In this document: one piece after another, positions 34,010-46,201 of the stretch
Layout of the letters: each line of letters begins with the position of its first letter
How positions within the stretch are numbered: the stretch's first letter is position 1
Origin: Doryteuthis pealeii
Taxonomy: Eukaryota; Mollusca; Cephalopoda; Myopsida; Loliginidae
Direction of reading: 5' to 3'
DNA length: 64,000 nt
Assembly (NCBI GenBank): GCA_023376005.1
Contig: CM042181.1
Coordinates: 23,987,808-24,051,807, forward strand
Translations under genes and position numbers: made by a program
Notes under the pieces: model-generated
Told to the model about the DNA's origin: nothing
Databases searched by the model: none
Seen by the model: only the letters and a program-made list of their open reading frames with translations

Positions 34010-34540
34010 ATGGGTCCTTCTAGGAGTAAAGACCCGATACGAGGTACACACTATAGATTTTCTAGCAAATCATCAGACTCTGTTAATTTGTGCCTTAAAA
34101 ACTTGGATTCGAGTTCTAGGCTTTTGCGTAGGAAAATCTCTAACAGTTCTTTAATCTCTTCTAATATGGGCGCTTCGGGTTCTGTAGAAGATAGACAAGA
34201 CGTCTTGCTGTCCATATCTCAGTTATCCCAATCTATGGTGGATGTTACGGCCAAGATCATTCTATGCTCGGTGTCCGCGGAATCACATGGCTTTTAAGAA
34301 TAAAGCCACATAAAATAAGTTACTTTGTCAACTTTAGGCCTGAAATTGTTTCCGGGAAAATTCTTTGATGTTTTACACAGCAGTACTGAACACCTTAGTA
34401 ATGCGAGGGAGACTCAACATGTCAGGAATAATTTTCTTGGAGTGAAGAAGAAGTTAGAATGGAGGAATTCTTCGGTTTTTGGTAAAAGAAAATGCAGAAG
34501 CATCAAGGTTCCAGCTTTAAGCAGCGGAGTGTTTTGACAT
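34010..34540 (+). pseudogene. Possible DIRS-like first ORF (gag-like), right arm
   Basis: Two frames, 34010-34297 (95 codons) and 34325-34537 (70 codons), precede the DIRS-like pol in the same orientation. The first is Ser-rich (RLLRRKISNSSLISS); the second is basic. Position and orientation fit the gag-like ORF1 of DIRS elements, but I see no diagnostic motif. Function is inferred from context only. Confidence 0.4.
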
Positions 34541-34754
34541 GGGGTGATGAGCAGACAGGTTTTTAGAAATCCAGGTTTCAGAAGTCGTTGAGGTTTCGTC
34601 TCCAACAACAATTTCCTAAATCCGAACCGGTCGTGAAACGACTAGCAGGATACTTGGAGAGTTCTGACCGCTGGATCTTGAACGTAGTTCGGAAGGGACT
34701 AAAGCTCCAATCTACCTCAACACCAGAATAAAGCGATGTAAAAAGAACCATATT

Positions 34755-36035
34755 TTGTCAGAAACAAGTCGAAATAAAAGACTCTTTAGCAAAACAACCA
34801 ATAGAATTAGTTTCCAAAACCTCAGTAGAGCACGGGTGTTACAGAATTTCTTTTTAGTCCCCAAGAAGGGTGGAAGGTTACATCCCATTCTAAATTTGAG
34901 AGAAATAAATGTCCATCTCGTGGTACCTTATTTCAAGATAGAAACCTTCGGAACTATTCGTCAGGTATTCACAGAAAAGGTGATTTGATAATTACTGTGG
35001 ACCTGGAGGATGCTTATTTCCATGTTCCTATTTTCTCAGGTCACAAGCAGTTTCTCAGGGGAGACATTAACAATTCAAAGCTATGGCCACCAGGGATTTT
35101 AACAAGATGATGTCGGCGCTGGTAGGGATTTCTCAGGTCCCGTCAAGCACATATTTTCATGTATTTAGACGACTGGATGGTCAGAAATCAGAATCAACGC
35201 ATTCTCAGTCAGCAAGTAATTTTTATACTGGACCTCCTCCGGGATTAGGGATTGTTCATAAATTCTCAGAAATCTCACTTGATTCTGTCACAGGAGACAA
35301 TGTATCTGGGAGCTCTCTTCAATTTGGAGTTGGGAATAATTTATCCATCAGAGGAGAGATTCCAGAATCTTGTACAACAGATAGATGGTATTTTGAAGAT
35401 AAGGTTCTGCAGAGCTCACATTTCTCAGACTTTGGTGTCTAATGGCTGTATGTCTCGATCTGATTCCCTGGGCTCGTTTGTATGAGGCCAATTCAATTCT
35501 ATCTTCGGTCATGGTGGATCTCTCGAAGAGATAACATCTAAAAGATGATCCCTATAAGCAGTTTATTAACAAAACATAGTGGAAAACAAGGAAAAGCTTC
35601 TTCAAATAGTTCTGCTTCACCACATAGAACCTGTAGTTCTATGGACACATGCATTAGAAAGGGCTGGGGAGCTCACTTAAACACTCACCAAGTGATGGGA
35701 GCTTGGAACGAACACCGGGAAAGGAATCAAATCAGCTAGAGCTTAAATCAGTCCATGTAGCACTTGTTTAGCTACTACTTCATGTCAGGGGGGGGTTCTT
35801 CTGAGATGCGACAATTCCACAGTAATGGCATACATCAACAAAGAAGGAGGAAAAGGTTCTCTTCATCTTTGTCAGTTGGCGTGAGAAGTGTTCCAATGGG
35901 CAGCATATTACAAAACTTCCCTTTGTGCAGCTCACATTCCAGGAAAGAATGTTTTAGCAGACCGTCTCTATCGAGGGGGGGGGCAATCAGGAGCTCCGTT
36001 GGCAGAAAGAATTGATTATGCTACATTAACCATTA
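34755..36035 (+). pseudogene. DIRS-like reverse transcriptase and RNase H, right arm
   Basis: Broken frames together give a DIRS-type pol. In order: a finger motif VPKKGGRLHPILNLR near 34855-34900; the first catalytic block DLEDAYFHVP near 35000-35030; the second catalytic block YLDDWM near 35162-35180; an RNase H region with GWGAHL near 35665, CDNSTV...YINKEGG near 35805-35850, and AAHIPG...LADRL near 35930-35970. DLKDAYFHVPI and YLDDWL-type motifs are characteristic of DIRS/Ngaro elements. Frameshifts and stops separate the blocks. No tyrosine recombinase, which defines autonomous DIRS elements, is visible downstream, where a mariner scrap begins at about 36050. A dead fragment. Confidence 0.75.
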
Positions 36036-36049
36036 CACTAGGTGAATAT

Positions 36050-36235
36050 ACTAACTCTTATTCATTGCTAACAAAAATACACAGCCAATGATGGTGTGAG
36101 TGTTTCTGTAGCTGAAAACTTGTTCTATCCATCGGTATTATTGAGCTCCCTGCTTTTAGTTTCATCTGTTTTAGTTTCCGTGGAGGAGAGGAGATTTTTC
36201 TTCAGGAGAACTTCCAATATACAAAGTGTCAGATG
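36050..36235. mobile_element. Mariner remnant, right arm
   Basis: Reverse complement of 6225-6410. It directly follows the RNase H part of the DIRS-like element, so it either inserted at that element's end or replaced its missing 3' portion. Confidence 0.5.
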
Positions 36236-36750
36236 TCTAACAAATAATAAAAGTACAGTTAGACTGGGGAAAACGGGCTGAGTTACAAACTTTAGAAAAG
36301 TTGTCGATCGCAGGACACATCTTTATAAATAAAAGAATAGACTTTGAAATAAATTTGTTTTAAAGAAAAATTATTGGAACCTTCCCGCTGAGAGATAAAA
36401 AGGAAAATAGATAAACCTATAAGAATGGCATCGATGTGTGTGTGTGCTTAAGAAATTAAAAAACAAAACAAAAGAGAAACTCAAAAAGATAAGCGGTGTG
36501 TCCCTTTCTCTATAGAATACGAAAGGGCTACACAAAAATACGGGTAATTTGAGCAGCTAGTCTGTTCATCTGTCAAGTTAACCAGCGTTTCTTGTATCTT
36601 GTTGACATTTCAAAATCAGAAAATAAAGAATCTCGACTCTTCTTATTATTATTTTGAGGACACCATCACGTAGCCCAAAATTTTAAGTAGCATTCTCTCT
36701 TTCATATATATCAAAGTAAGGAAATGAATCCGATGGTATATGTATAGATA

Positions 36751-37002
36751 AAATGATAGGAAAAAACCACAGATGTTGTTTAATTGAATTTATTTTTACA
36801 ACTTTTACATTGTTAATATTGCCAATATTTCGATTTCATAAAAATATTTTCATCAGAGCATAATGATAATTGTGACCGTTTTAAGATGGGATTGTTTTAA
36901 ACCGGATTATTCAAGAGAAAAACAGAGAATTTCTGTTTTTCTCTTGAATGCAAAAGTTGTAAAAATAAATTCAATTAAACAACATCAGTGTTTTTTCATA
37001 TC

Positions 37003-37006
<4 letters not shown>
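36751..37006. repeat. 250-bp foldback repeat, right arm copy
   Basis: Reverse complement of 5451-5706 with the same terminal repeats and central hairpin at about 36908-36948. The (TA)n tract begins directly at its outer end. Confidence 0.7.
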
Positions 37007-37090
<84 letters not shown>

Positions 37091-37111
37091 CGTGCGCGTG
37101 CATATGTGTGG
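37004..37111 (+). repeat. Compound (TA)(TG)(CG) microsatellite, right arm
   Basis: Counterpart of 5354-5450, with similar total length but different unit counts. It flanks the foldback repeat at 36751-37006. Confidence 0.95.
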
Positions 37112-37533
37112 TTAAAATATAGGTATGATAAAAACATTTTTTTCATTTAAAATCTAAATGATGATGTGTACTGCGAAACAACTTATATAATAAAGTAACG
37201 ATTTATAGACATCTAGACTACCGTCTCGTTATTTTATTATCAACCGTTTTTTTTTCTGTGAAACATAAAATTATGCAAGTGCAACCTTCTTCCTCATCAA
37301 TAAACCTACTTTGTTTCCTTATTTCTAAAGTGAAAGACTTTTGTTTGAAGACATTAAAATAAATATGAAAGCGCAGTTTCACGTCATATAAAGGGAGGAA
37401 TTTAAAAAGTGTTTTAACCAATGTAAAACACGCTCGAATAAATGTGGTGGACTTGATAAATACACCGTGCCTCGATACTTTTTCACGTACCTCTTATATA
37501 TATGTGTGTGCGCGCGCTCGTATGAGAAAAAAT

Positions 37534-37890
37534 TAAAACAATGAACAGCGTGAAAAAAATAAATCAAAAGAATAAAATAAAGTGAAAGAAAAGTAAAAAT
37601 AGAAAAGAAAGTATGAAAGAAAGAAAACGGAAATAAATAGTGAATGAAAAAACAGGAAAAGAAAAGGTGCAAGAAAAAATGAAAATATAGGGGAAAAGAA
37701 AAGAAAAAGGCAAAGAAAGAAAAGAAAAAAAAAACATAAGATAGAAAATAGCAGTGAAAGAAAGAAAACAATGAAGCCATGAAACAAAAGAAAATGACCA
37801 AAAACAAAAACATTGTCATCGGAAAGGATTAAGTTAAAAATTGGAAAAATATCAACGGAAGAAAAACAGAAAGAAAAGAAAATATTTAGC
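37534..37890 (-). repeat. Purine-rich low-complexity tract, right arm
   Basis: Reverse complement of the tract at 4560-4930. Translations in either direction are compositional. The flanking 37112-37533 and 37891-38474 are AT-rich and show no gene. Confidence 0.85.
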
Positions 37891-38474
37891 GGAAAAAAAT
37901 GATTAATTAAAACGAAAAAATATTTAATTCTGCATTACATACACATAGATAAACACTAAGAAAATAATAGCAGTCACGTAATGTGACTGCTATTATTTTT
38001 GCAAAATATATAGATAGTAAAAATCCACACACTAAAAATAACACGTAGCCCTCTTAAGGTTAAAATGATCCAAAAATTATAAAAACTTAAAAAATAAATA
38101 GCACCTCGCCTAACCCGAAAATGAAATGCGATATTCAAGTCGTTAGAAAGTCACGCTCTCAGCTGCATGAATGCTTAGACATAATGAACATGAAATCACC
38201 AAAATTATGTTTGTACAACTTTCTCTCTAAACCTTGAAAACACAGACTTTCAGGGTTTTCTCGTTTTTTTTCCATCACAATTTTTGAACTTCTACTTTTT
38301 TTTTCCTTCGAATCATTTACAGTTTACCCCTGTCTTCTTTACAGGCAATGACATATACACACAGTTACACGGAGAATCATCTCATTTAATTGTGTATAAA
38401 TGATTGCGACCGGATACTCACACACATTCGTGTGTGTTTGTGTCTGTGTGTGCCAACATGAAAAGGTGTATAAA

Positions 38475-40180
38475 ACAAAAATGATCATAAATAGTTATTA
38501 TGTAAGTAAAATCAGTGATTTTTTAAAAATAAAAGATATAAATAATCGAAGGAGATCACTAACACTCGTACGAAACTTACTTTTTATTTTCTATTTATAA
38601 ACATTACCGACTTTTGCGAAAGCTGTCATAAAGTAAAAACATGATTATGATTAATTGGTTACATTTGAAAAGAATTAAAAGGGACATTGGCTATGTAGAT
38701 ATATTGGACTGTTTTTCATTTTCATCACACACACACACACACACACACATATGTATATCTACACACCCACACACACACTCTAGTAGAAGTACCCAGTCTA
38801 TGACTGGACGAGAAAAACTTTAGGAACACCAGAGAAGGAGAAGTAAGCGATGAATTAAAAGGAAAATAACAGAATCCTTATCAAATAAAAAGAAATTCGC
38901 TAAGAATTTGCGTATGGGCATTTAGTTTAGGATTCTATTTTTTTTACATTCAAAATACTATTTATTTTTAAATGTAACCCTAAATTCGTGTGTGTTTTGA
39001 AACATTTTTTTAATCTTTCTAAAACTTTTTTTTTTACACAACAAAAATTGGAATTCAGTTTTTTATTGCTTGTTGAATTAAAGTGATATAAAATGTATTC
39101 GTTTACTTCATTGTCTTTTTAACCCTAAAAATTAAACAATAAAAAGAAGTTAAGAATTAAAAATGTATACTTATTTGTAGGTGGAAAATATCACATATTA
39201 ATTCAAATGAAAATAATTCATTTATTCTCTCAATAGTTTATTTCTAAAAAATACATTTTGATTTACAATGATTAAAAATCAATGAATTTTATTCTAAAAA
39301 ATATGAAAAGTATTCGCTTAACATTTTTTGAGTTATCGATAAATAATGCTTTCGTTTAATGTTTGTTATTCTTATTTATTTATTTATTTTTGTATATATA
39401 AATTTTTGTCGAAATGCAATACAATAAAAATATACTTCTGTTGCAGGGTCGATGGTGAAGTCGACCCTACAAACGTTTGAAAGAAATAGCAACAGCTTAA
39501 GCAAGGAAAACAAAGGAAAAGTGATTAGAGAAAGTGAAATCGCCAATTTTTTTTTTCAATAACCAATAGTTGGATTTTTGCCTGGAAAGGATAGTTCAGA
39601 TATAATCAGATTTATGCCATGGAAAGGACAGTTAAATTGCTGGACAAGTTGCTGGCCAAGGCGTTAGGCTGGTTGAGTTGCGGCAGGCTAGCTGGTCATT
39701 GTTGGCCAGGTGATTCCTTTGATGTCAAAGATGGTGTGTTTTAGTTATTTACATATAGTTGGATTTTATTCTGAAAGGGACAGTTTATTCGTATGAACTA
39801 TAGTTGGCTGGAATAGATACCTCACCTTGATTCTCTTCTCCCAGGCCGGGTAGCTGTCATTGAGGGTTTTGCGTGAAGAACAGTGAAGAGTTACACAAAT
39901 TAATTGATTTTTAGTTATTAGAATATATTATTTAATCAATAAATTTTTTTTTTAAATATTTATTTTTCTATATTTTCCTAACATATCAAAGTGTATGCGA
40001 GATTTTAATGATCAATGACATATTTTCAAAGTTATAAGTCGACACTTACATGCCAAAACAGAATCCTATATGCGAGACGTAGAGAGAGGGAGAGATAGAT
40101 AATGAATATGTTAGTGATATATCATAAAAAACGACAGATTTTGTTAAAAAAATATCAAATCTATTTGATTTTTGTTTGAA
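38475..40180. other. AT-rich single-copy DNA, no gene seen
   Basis: First sequence outside the palindrome. It contains a (CA)n run at 38727-38749, an imperfect hairpin at about 39440-39475 (AGGGTCGA...TCGACCCT) and three copies of a TGGAAAGGACAGTT-like motif at about 39578, 39617 and 39770. No coding signal. Confidence 0.6.
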
Positions 40181-40387
40181 TGAGTTCCATCATTAATTTT
40201 CTTGCAAAACGTCCTAGTATTCCTCCTATTTCTGGTAGATGGCTGCTAGAAATGACAATTTTATTTGTTTTCTCGACTAATCTAGACGTTCCAGATCAAT
40301 TTTATGCTAAAATGTTCCGGCCACCTCCGGGAGCGATGACTTCCACGCCCTCACTGTATACCATTAAAACATCCAGTGAGTTAAAAG

Positions 40388-40388
<1 letters not shown>

Positions 40389-40443
<55 letters not shown>
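40389..40443 (+). repeat. (TA)n(TG)n microsatellite
   Basis: Compound dinucleotide run. Upstream, 40180-40388 keeps an open frame of unknown identity. 40444-41430 contains no recognisable gene. Confidence 0.95.
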
Positions 40444-41432
40444 CGTTCCATATAAAATAAAACCAGAAAATAGACATATTATTTGATATTCTCTTGAAAT
40501 TTGTTCAGTAGCTTGATTTACCAAATTTAGTAAAACATAACTTTGCATTTAGAGAATATATCCAGCTGAAATTTGTTTTCCTTATACATTGATACACCGA
40601 AAAGACATTTCCGATATCAGCTTACGTTTATTTTCTAAATTTCTATAGCCATGATATGGAGAAAATATCTATTTTGCCGCGGGTGAGGATTTTGCCGCCC
40701 ATAGAAACTGAACCAAGGGCAGTAAAATAAAAATCACTTGATTATATTCTTTTGACATATTGACTTGTGTAAAACACTAGAATATTGTATTTAAAAGAAT
40801 GAAATAATTATTGACTGATAAAAGTATTACAAACTCCTTTATCATTATATTCAGGGTATACGTTGCGTGGTACCATCGGCCATCTTCGCACCAGACCACT
40901 ATGCCATTATCTGGTTCTTGATACTTGACTTCTTACTCTATCTTCAGATTCCCATCTCTTCCCTCGTAGTCATCCAAGTCGCTTTGTGTATCTCTTTGTC
41001 ATCACTTTGCCTGTCACCATTTTGTTTGAGTATTACTCTTGTCAGTTGTTGCTTCTACCACTGTTCTTAATTCTTTGGTGTTGAGATAAGAACAAATCTG
41101 ACAAAAATATCATGTGCACATTATTTCTTTATTACTAAGACGACACTTTCATCTTATCGACAGACTAAGCAGGTGTCAGATATGGGAAATTCCCAAACTT
41201 CTTAGATCATCCAATCACTTGACTTTTGTAATGAAAGCCACTATCTCAAACTACTCCTGGGGCCATATACCATCAATCAAACTGAATGACCACCGTTTTA
41301 AATTACTACGCCAAACAATGGGTTATGCCAATCCATTATTTAACAGAAAATCAGTACAATAAAAATGTTCAAATAAAAATGACAAGTTGTTTCACTGGTA
41401 AAATAAGGTTTTATTCGTTGGTAATAAAAATA

Positions 41433-41437
<5 letters not shown>

Positions 41438-41468
<31 letters not shown>
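41438..41468 (+). repeat. (GT)n microsatellite abutting a LINE fragment
   Basis: About 15 GT units directly at the 3' side of the minus-strand LINE fragment. Confidence 0.95.
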
Positions 41469-41469
<1 letters not shown>

Positions 41470-42150
41470 CTCCCTTTAAGCTGACCGATGCTCTCATTCC
41501 TGTATGCAAGGCTGATATGAGGTTGGTGAAGTGTCCATGGCAAACCAGTTTCTGTAGGATGTCCCATAGCGCTTCTCTGTTCACCGTGTCGAAGGTCTTT
41601 GTGAATCAACAAAGATCATGTAGAGGGGCATATTCTGTTCAATGCATTTCTCCTGTATCTAACTCAAGGAAAAGATCATGTCGGTGGCTCCCCAGTTTTC
41701 ACGGAACCCACACTATGCACTAGGTAGAAGTTTCTTCGCTATGATTGATTGTCTGTTGAGCAATATGCGAGCATCCCTCCAGTCTGAACTTTCAAGTTTT
41801 CCCAGGCATCCTTCACGATGGTGTAGAGCACCTTGGTGTCGACTAACTCCACTCTTTATGACTTCTAGATGCAGTCCTTCTGCACCAGGGGACTTTCCGT
41901 TGCGGAGTATGGAGATAACCCTTCTCACCTCATTCAAGTCCGGACATTTACTCATCCAGTTCAACGTTGTCATCTGCATGGTGATCCTCAGTCGACGGTT
42001 CATTGAGCAGTGTGGAATAAGTGGTCCTTCAAGCAGCGTTTTGATGTCAAAGCCTGTTGTTGGTCTAGGTGATCTACTCTTGGACCCCATAAGAGCTTTG
42101 GAGTCACCTGAATCTGCGAGACTTTGGAGTTCGACCGCTTTCGTCATCCA
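41469..42150 (-). pseudogene. LINE reverse transcriptase fragment
   Basis: On the minus strand in order: LNEVRRVISILRNGKSPGAEG (near 41870-41935, the LINE block preceding the catalytic domain), DWRDARILLNRQ, CGFRENWGATDMIF after a stop, IQEKC, then a segment like VNREALWDILQKL and FTNLISAL. These match RT fingers and palm of non-LTR retrotransposons. A stretch between the NGKSPGAEG block and ILLNR is deleted, the catalytic YADD region is absent, and several stops occur. Confidence 0.75.
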
Positions 42151-42534
42151 TCATTTATTTTTTAATTTCTCGGTACCTCCGTTGAAGGAGTTCACAGCCG
42201 GCCTCATATCTGACCCTGGAAGCCCTAGTGACGAATAAAAACTATAATTATGAAATTTATATTGCTAATAATAATTATACATTAAAATTATACTTCATGA
42301 ATGTTGAAATATATCAAATTACAAAGAATTTATACTATATTCATAAAATTACGCATTGAAATTATTATTATATTTACTATTAAGGTTTACACTAGAATTA
42401 AAATAAATTACGGTGAATATTTACGTTAAGAACTGTTAGACTAAGAAATGCGTTAGAAAAATTCATTTTATGGAGCTTCGAAAAACATGTCATACCTGTC
42501 TATGGAAAAATTCAAAAGAGAAATGAACGAAAGT

Positions 42535-42655
42535 CTGCATCCCCCCATTCCCGAAGAAAGGTGACCTCAGAATCTCTAACAATTACTCTTACTACCATAG
42601 CTGCTAAGATTTATAATGTTAATATTCTCAATCGCATCCGACCTGTGTTTTTGGT
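42535..42655 (+). pseudogene. Second LINE reverse transcriptase scrap
   Basis: The plus strand gives PKKGDLRISNNY and then, after a frame change, LTTIAAKIYNVNILNRIRPV, matching the PKKGD...NYRGIS...AAKIYNKMLLNRIRPV block of RTE-like non-LTR retrotransposons. Opposite orientation to the fragment at 41469-42150, so a separate insertion. Confidence 0.65.
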
Positions 42656-43339
42656 AATTAAAACAGTATCAAGTCTACAGAGCATGGGAAAAAGAAACCA
42701 GTTTCGGGCGTGATAGGATTATTGAACTTGGAAATCCTGAGTTATCACAATGTGCAATGTTAACTGATAAATAGAACATCACGAAAAGAAAAACTGTATT
42801 TTTAAAGGAGCAATGAATTAATAGTATTACTTTATTAAATATACATTGGCTGTCAATACACACAATGTATTACAAATAAAAGATGAAACTGGTAAATAAT
42901 AAAATGGGATATTATGAAAAAAGCTCCTGCGTATAGAAGGTTATGGCATTTACACATTATGTCTGGATAAAAAAGTATGTATATTAGAATACCTTGATCA
43001 TAATTAAACCATGAACAAAAAAAAAGGGAATTAATTTCTCAGTGTAGATACATGAACAAATTTATGTTGTGTTACTTACAACTTGATTGATTTCAAGATG
43101 CATCTTCCCAATTTTCTTACGCATTTTGAACTGTTCATATTGCAAAACTCTTAATTTTTACAATCGTTTTTTTTTCCATAACAACCGACTTTTGTGAATG
43201 TTTTTTTTTTTTTTGGTCTGTGAGATAGAAAGATTAACAAAAAGTTTTTAAACGACCAAAATTTTATATTAGATAAATACCCTACGAAATTTTTGCTTTC
43301 AAGTCATACTTCTTCCTTTCAGTCGGACATTTTATCCTG

Positions 43340-43346
<7 letters not shown>
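42656..43346. other. AT-rich DNA, no gene seen
   Basis: No domain-bearing frame, only short T-rich and A-rich runs. Confidence 0.6.
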
Positions 43347-43400
<54 letters not shown>

Positions 43401-43478
43401 TAGATAGAGAGAGAGAGAGAGAGATAGATAGAGAGAGAGAGAGAGATAGAGATAGATAGATAGATAGAGAGAGAGAGA
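43347..43478 (+). repeat. (GA)n/(GATA)n microsatellite
   Basis: About 130 bp of GA with interspersed GATA units. Ser/Leu-rich translations across it are artefacts. Confidence 0.95.
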
Positions 43479-43739
43479 AAGAACCGAATAAAGATATAAA
43501 AAGTTGAAAGAAAACGAAAAGAGATAAAACCAAAAAGAAAGAAAATGAAATTACTGATGCAGCAATATGTTACTTTCTTTTTCATTATATTGAAATGTAA
43601 GGACGAAGGTCATAATTCTTAACTCATGGCATTACTTAATCATCTCATTTTCTATTTAGAGATAAACAGAAACACTAATATACAAAATCAACTGGGACTA
43701 TTAATAGGTAGGTAATGTCAGTCTACAAAGTGGGTCACG

Positions 43740-44500
43740 TCCATTCCGACCCTGCTCCAATTCTCATGTACATCCAGCCTGTCTGTCTTCTAATGCACTG
43801 GAGTTGAATCTATGGATTGACACTTGTCACGGTCTCTGACTACTGCCCGAACAGCTGCCTAAGGAACCTCAGGATTAACCAGTTTTACAGAGTATTGGTC
43901 CGAATGCGAACGGAATGTAGCTCTTCCCAGACACCGTGTGCAGCGCACACTGGTTCCATAGGTTCGGTTTCCTTACGAAATGCATACAACCATCGTTGCG
44001 GGACTCTGGCGAGGGAGTCAGCCGGTTTGCGGGACATTTGACGAGTGCCACTTCGATCGTCAACTCATATTCCACAACCTATTCTCGGAGCGTGTCGAAA
44101 AGTCAATTTTGCACGTATGCCGAGTCCGTCCACAGGTGAACCACCCTCACATTCCACTGCGTCAGTTCTGCTAGATTGATATGCCTATCCGCGTGTACCG
44201 GTCGCAGTGTCCTCAGTTATAGGTCTGTCGTTTTCAATAACAACACCGGTGGCCAAAGAGCTTGCATCCACCCTTACAGAGACGTCTTGTCAATTCACGC
44301 ACCAGTCACCATGTGCTGGATCTATTTGTGACGCTTTTGTAATGATCTCCAACAGCATTCGATGCAGGAGGGTTCTCGTCCCTTCCAGTTGTTGCGGTGT
44401 TTGCTCTTATCTTCATGAACGCGGCTGCAACACGGAGCCAGCCACACACTATTAAATACCCGGCAAGCTGCCTACATACAGAAAAGATGCTTTGACGTAC
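43740..44500 (-). pseudogene. Element D RNase H-integrase region
   Basis: On the minus strand: YELTIEVALVKCPANR then SPESRND...GCMHFVRKPN, resembling the EYELTIEVTLVKS...N.AD.LTRVP segment at the end of RNase H in an invertebrate LTR family. LGLYV near 44505-44520 fits the RT-RNase H connection. Frames are short and interrupted. No LTR found on the downstream side. Confidence 0.6.
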
Positions 44501-44579
44501 TCCTCACTGACATACAAGCCCAACACACGAACGCTACTCCTTACCTGCTCTGGGTCCTTGCAAGTCAGTCCAAATCAAT

Positions 44580-44860
44580 CAAGCAGGCCAAATCTCAAGC
44601 GGGCAAGGCAATACCTTTGCCCCCTAATGTTTGGAATGGCCAGAGGGACTTGTCAACGTGAATTTGTAAATAAGCCCGGTGAAGATTCACCATAGGGACA
44701 TTAGATCCTTGCTGTCGCCATTCTCTCAGCCAACCATCTACACTAGCTGTATAAACGCAACCATCTACACTGGCTGTATAAACAGCCACATGCTCATTGA
44801 GTTCACGGTATTCCATGACTGGTCGAACCTTCCGTTTGTGCTCCTGCAGTATGGCCATCA
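44580..44860 (-). pseudogene. Element D reverse transcriptase fragment
   Basis: Contains HKRKVRPVMEYRELNEHV, WLREWRQQGSNV, HRAYLQIHVDKSLWPFQT, and in a second frame RGQRYCLARLRFGL. These are the fingers and palm of an LTR-retrotransposon RT. A near-perfect 27-bp tandem duplication (VYTASVDG twice, about 44741-44790) has been inserted in the ORF. Confidence 0.75.
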
Positions 44861-45479
44861 GTGGGATGAGAACCTTTAGGGGTCCAAGCTCATCTTCAGG
44901 GTACGGAAGTAGCCAGTCGTTATCTATCCAATCCTGCAGCTCGCGATTGTACTCTTCTCAGAGATGTTTGGTAGCGGGATATTATGTTTTTAGCGTGACT
45001 GGTTTTAGCGTCGCTGGACCACTTCAACGAAGCGATCAAAATCATTCTAATTGAGTCGTATTCTGCACAAAAGTCGGGCTCGCTGATCGTCATGGCAGCA
45101 CAGAGCGGTTCATCAAATTGAGGAAAACTCACGTTGCTGATGCGGGTTTGATTGCGTCCAGACCGAGCAACTGATCAAACTCCAGTAACTCACACCCCCA
45201 CAATTAGAACTTCGATGGGGAGCCTTTTGTTATGCCGAGTTGGACTACCTCAATTCCGCAGCAACTAAACGTCCTTCCACCCGCAGTAAACTCGTTTACC
45301 TCCTCTCTCTTCCACGTTCGACAGCATGCCCTGTGTATCAGCGACTGCATGCAACCTGTGTCCATTAGGGCAGCACACCTCATCCCATTATCTGCATGAT
45401 TATTATAGGCAACACTCCGCTCAGATGATTTTTTGTAGAGGAGGAGACTGGCGCTGAAATCTCGCCCCCTTGCTCATTT

Positions 45480-46190
45480 CTCGGTCAGTTTCGAGCTATA
45501 TGACCCTGCTGTTTGCACCAGTAACATGTGAGGGTTTTTTTGAGGCCAGAAATTTCACGCGTGTGAAGTCGTCTGGAGCTATTTGATTGGCCCTATTACA
45601 CACATAGCATTTTGTTTGTGTGACGGCTTCCTTTGTCTGATATCGTAGTGGGCATGTTGCTACGGCTGCTAGTTCTATACACGCAGAGCTGTCTTTCAAT
45701 ATTGCTAGCGACATGTTTAAGTCTTCCATCCGGGAAGAGACCCGGAAAAGTTCTTCTACATGCCCTGGCAACCCGGCAATGAATGGACATATCAAACCCT
45801 GCTCTGTCACACCTTCGAACAGAAATACAGGATTGTGCAGCTCCAGTAAAAAGTCACCGAGTGTTTCTCCCGGGCGGAAGCGGCGCGCCGCAAATTGCTA
45901 ATAAGCTGCAACGGGGTCAGGGGCGAATGCCGTACACAAGGCGTTTTTGTATGCTGGGAAAGTTAAACTTTTTCCTCGCCTAGTTGCTGGTACACCGTGA
46001 ATGCGCCACCTGCATCGGAACCACATTATCGATTCGTTTCACTTCGCTGACATATAAGCTCAGCTTTTTCTATCCACTTAACTACCGACTGCCCACAATC
46101 AGTCCCGTCAAACAATGGTATCAGTTTAGGGTCGAAGGCCATGATGTCGAAATAGCTTGTAATTTTCAGATGGACAAACGGGAACCTTGA
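45480..46190 (-). pseudogene. Element D gag
   Basis: Starts with MAFDPKLIPLFDGTD (ATG at about 46140) and VVKWIEKAELICQRS, and continues with LICPFIAGLPGHVEELFRVSS, then a zinc knuckle remnant TKCYVCNRANQIAPDD (only two of the usual Cys residues kept). This is a standard Ty3/Gypsy-type gag for aquatic invertebrates. Frames are interrupted near 45810 and 46000. Confidence 0.7.
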
Positions 46191-46201
46191 AACACATGAA
46201 C

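Larger units (their letters stand above)
21531..38474 (-). repeat. Right arm of the ~34-kb inverted repeat
   Basis: Reverse-complement partner of 4001-20823. The match runs without a major break to 38474, which pairs with base 4001 beside the gap; beyond it the sequence is single-copy in this window. This arm reads slightly more cleanly: for example it has an uninterrupted 373-codon RT-RNase H frame that is split on the left. It should serve as the reference copy. Confidence 0.95.

Noticed and set aside
41678..42238. A 186-codon plus-strand frame
   Set aside because: It is antisense to the LINE RT fragment at 41469-42150, whose conserved blocks lie on the minus strand.
43347..43585. CRISPR-like or regularly spaced repeat array
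   Set aside because: It is a plain GA/GATA microsatellite in animal DNA, with no spacers and no associated genes.
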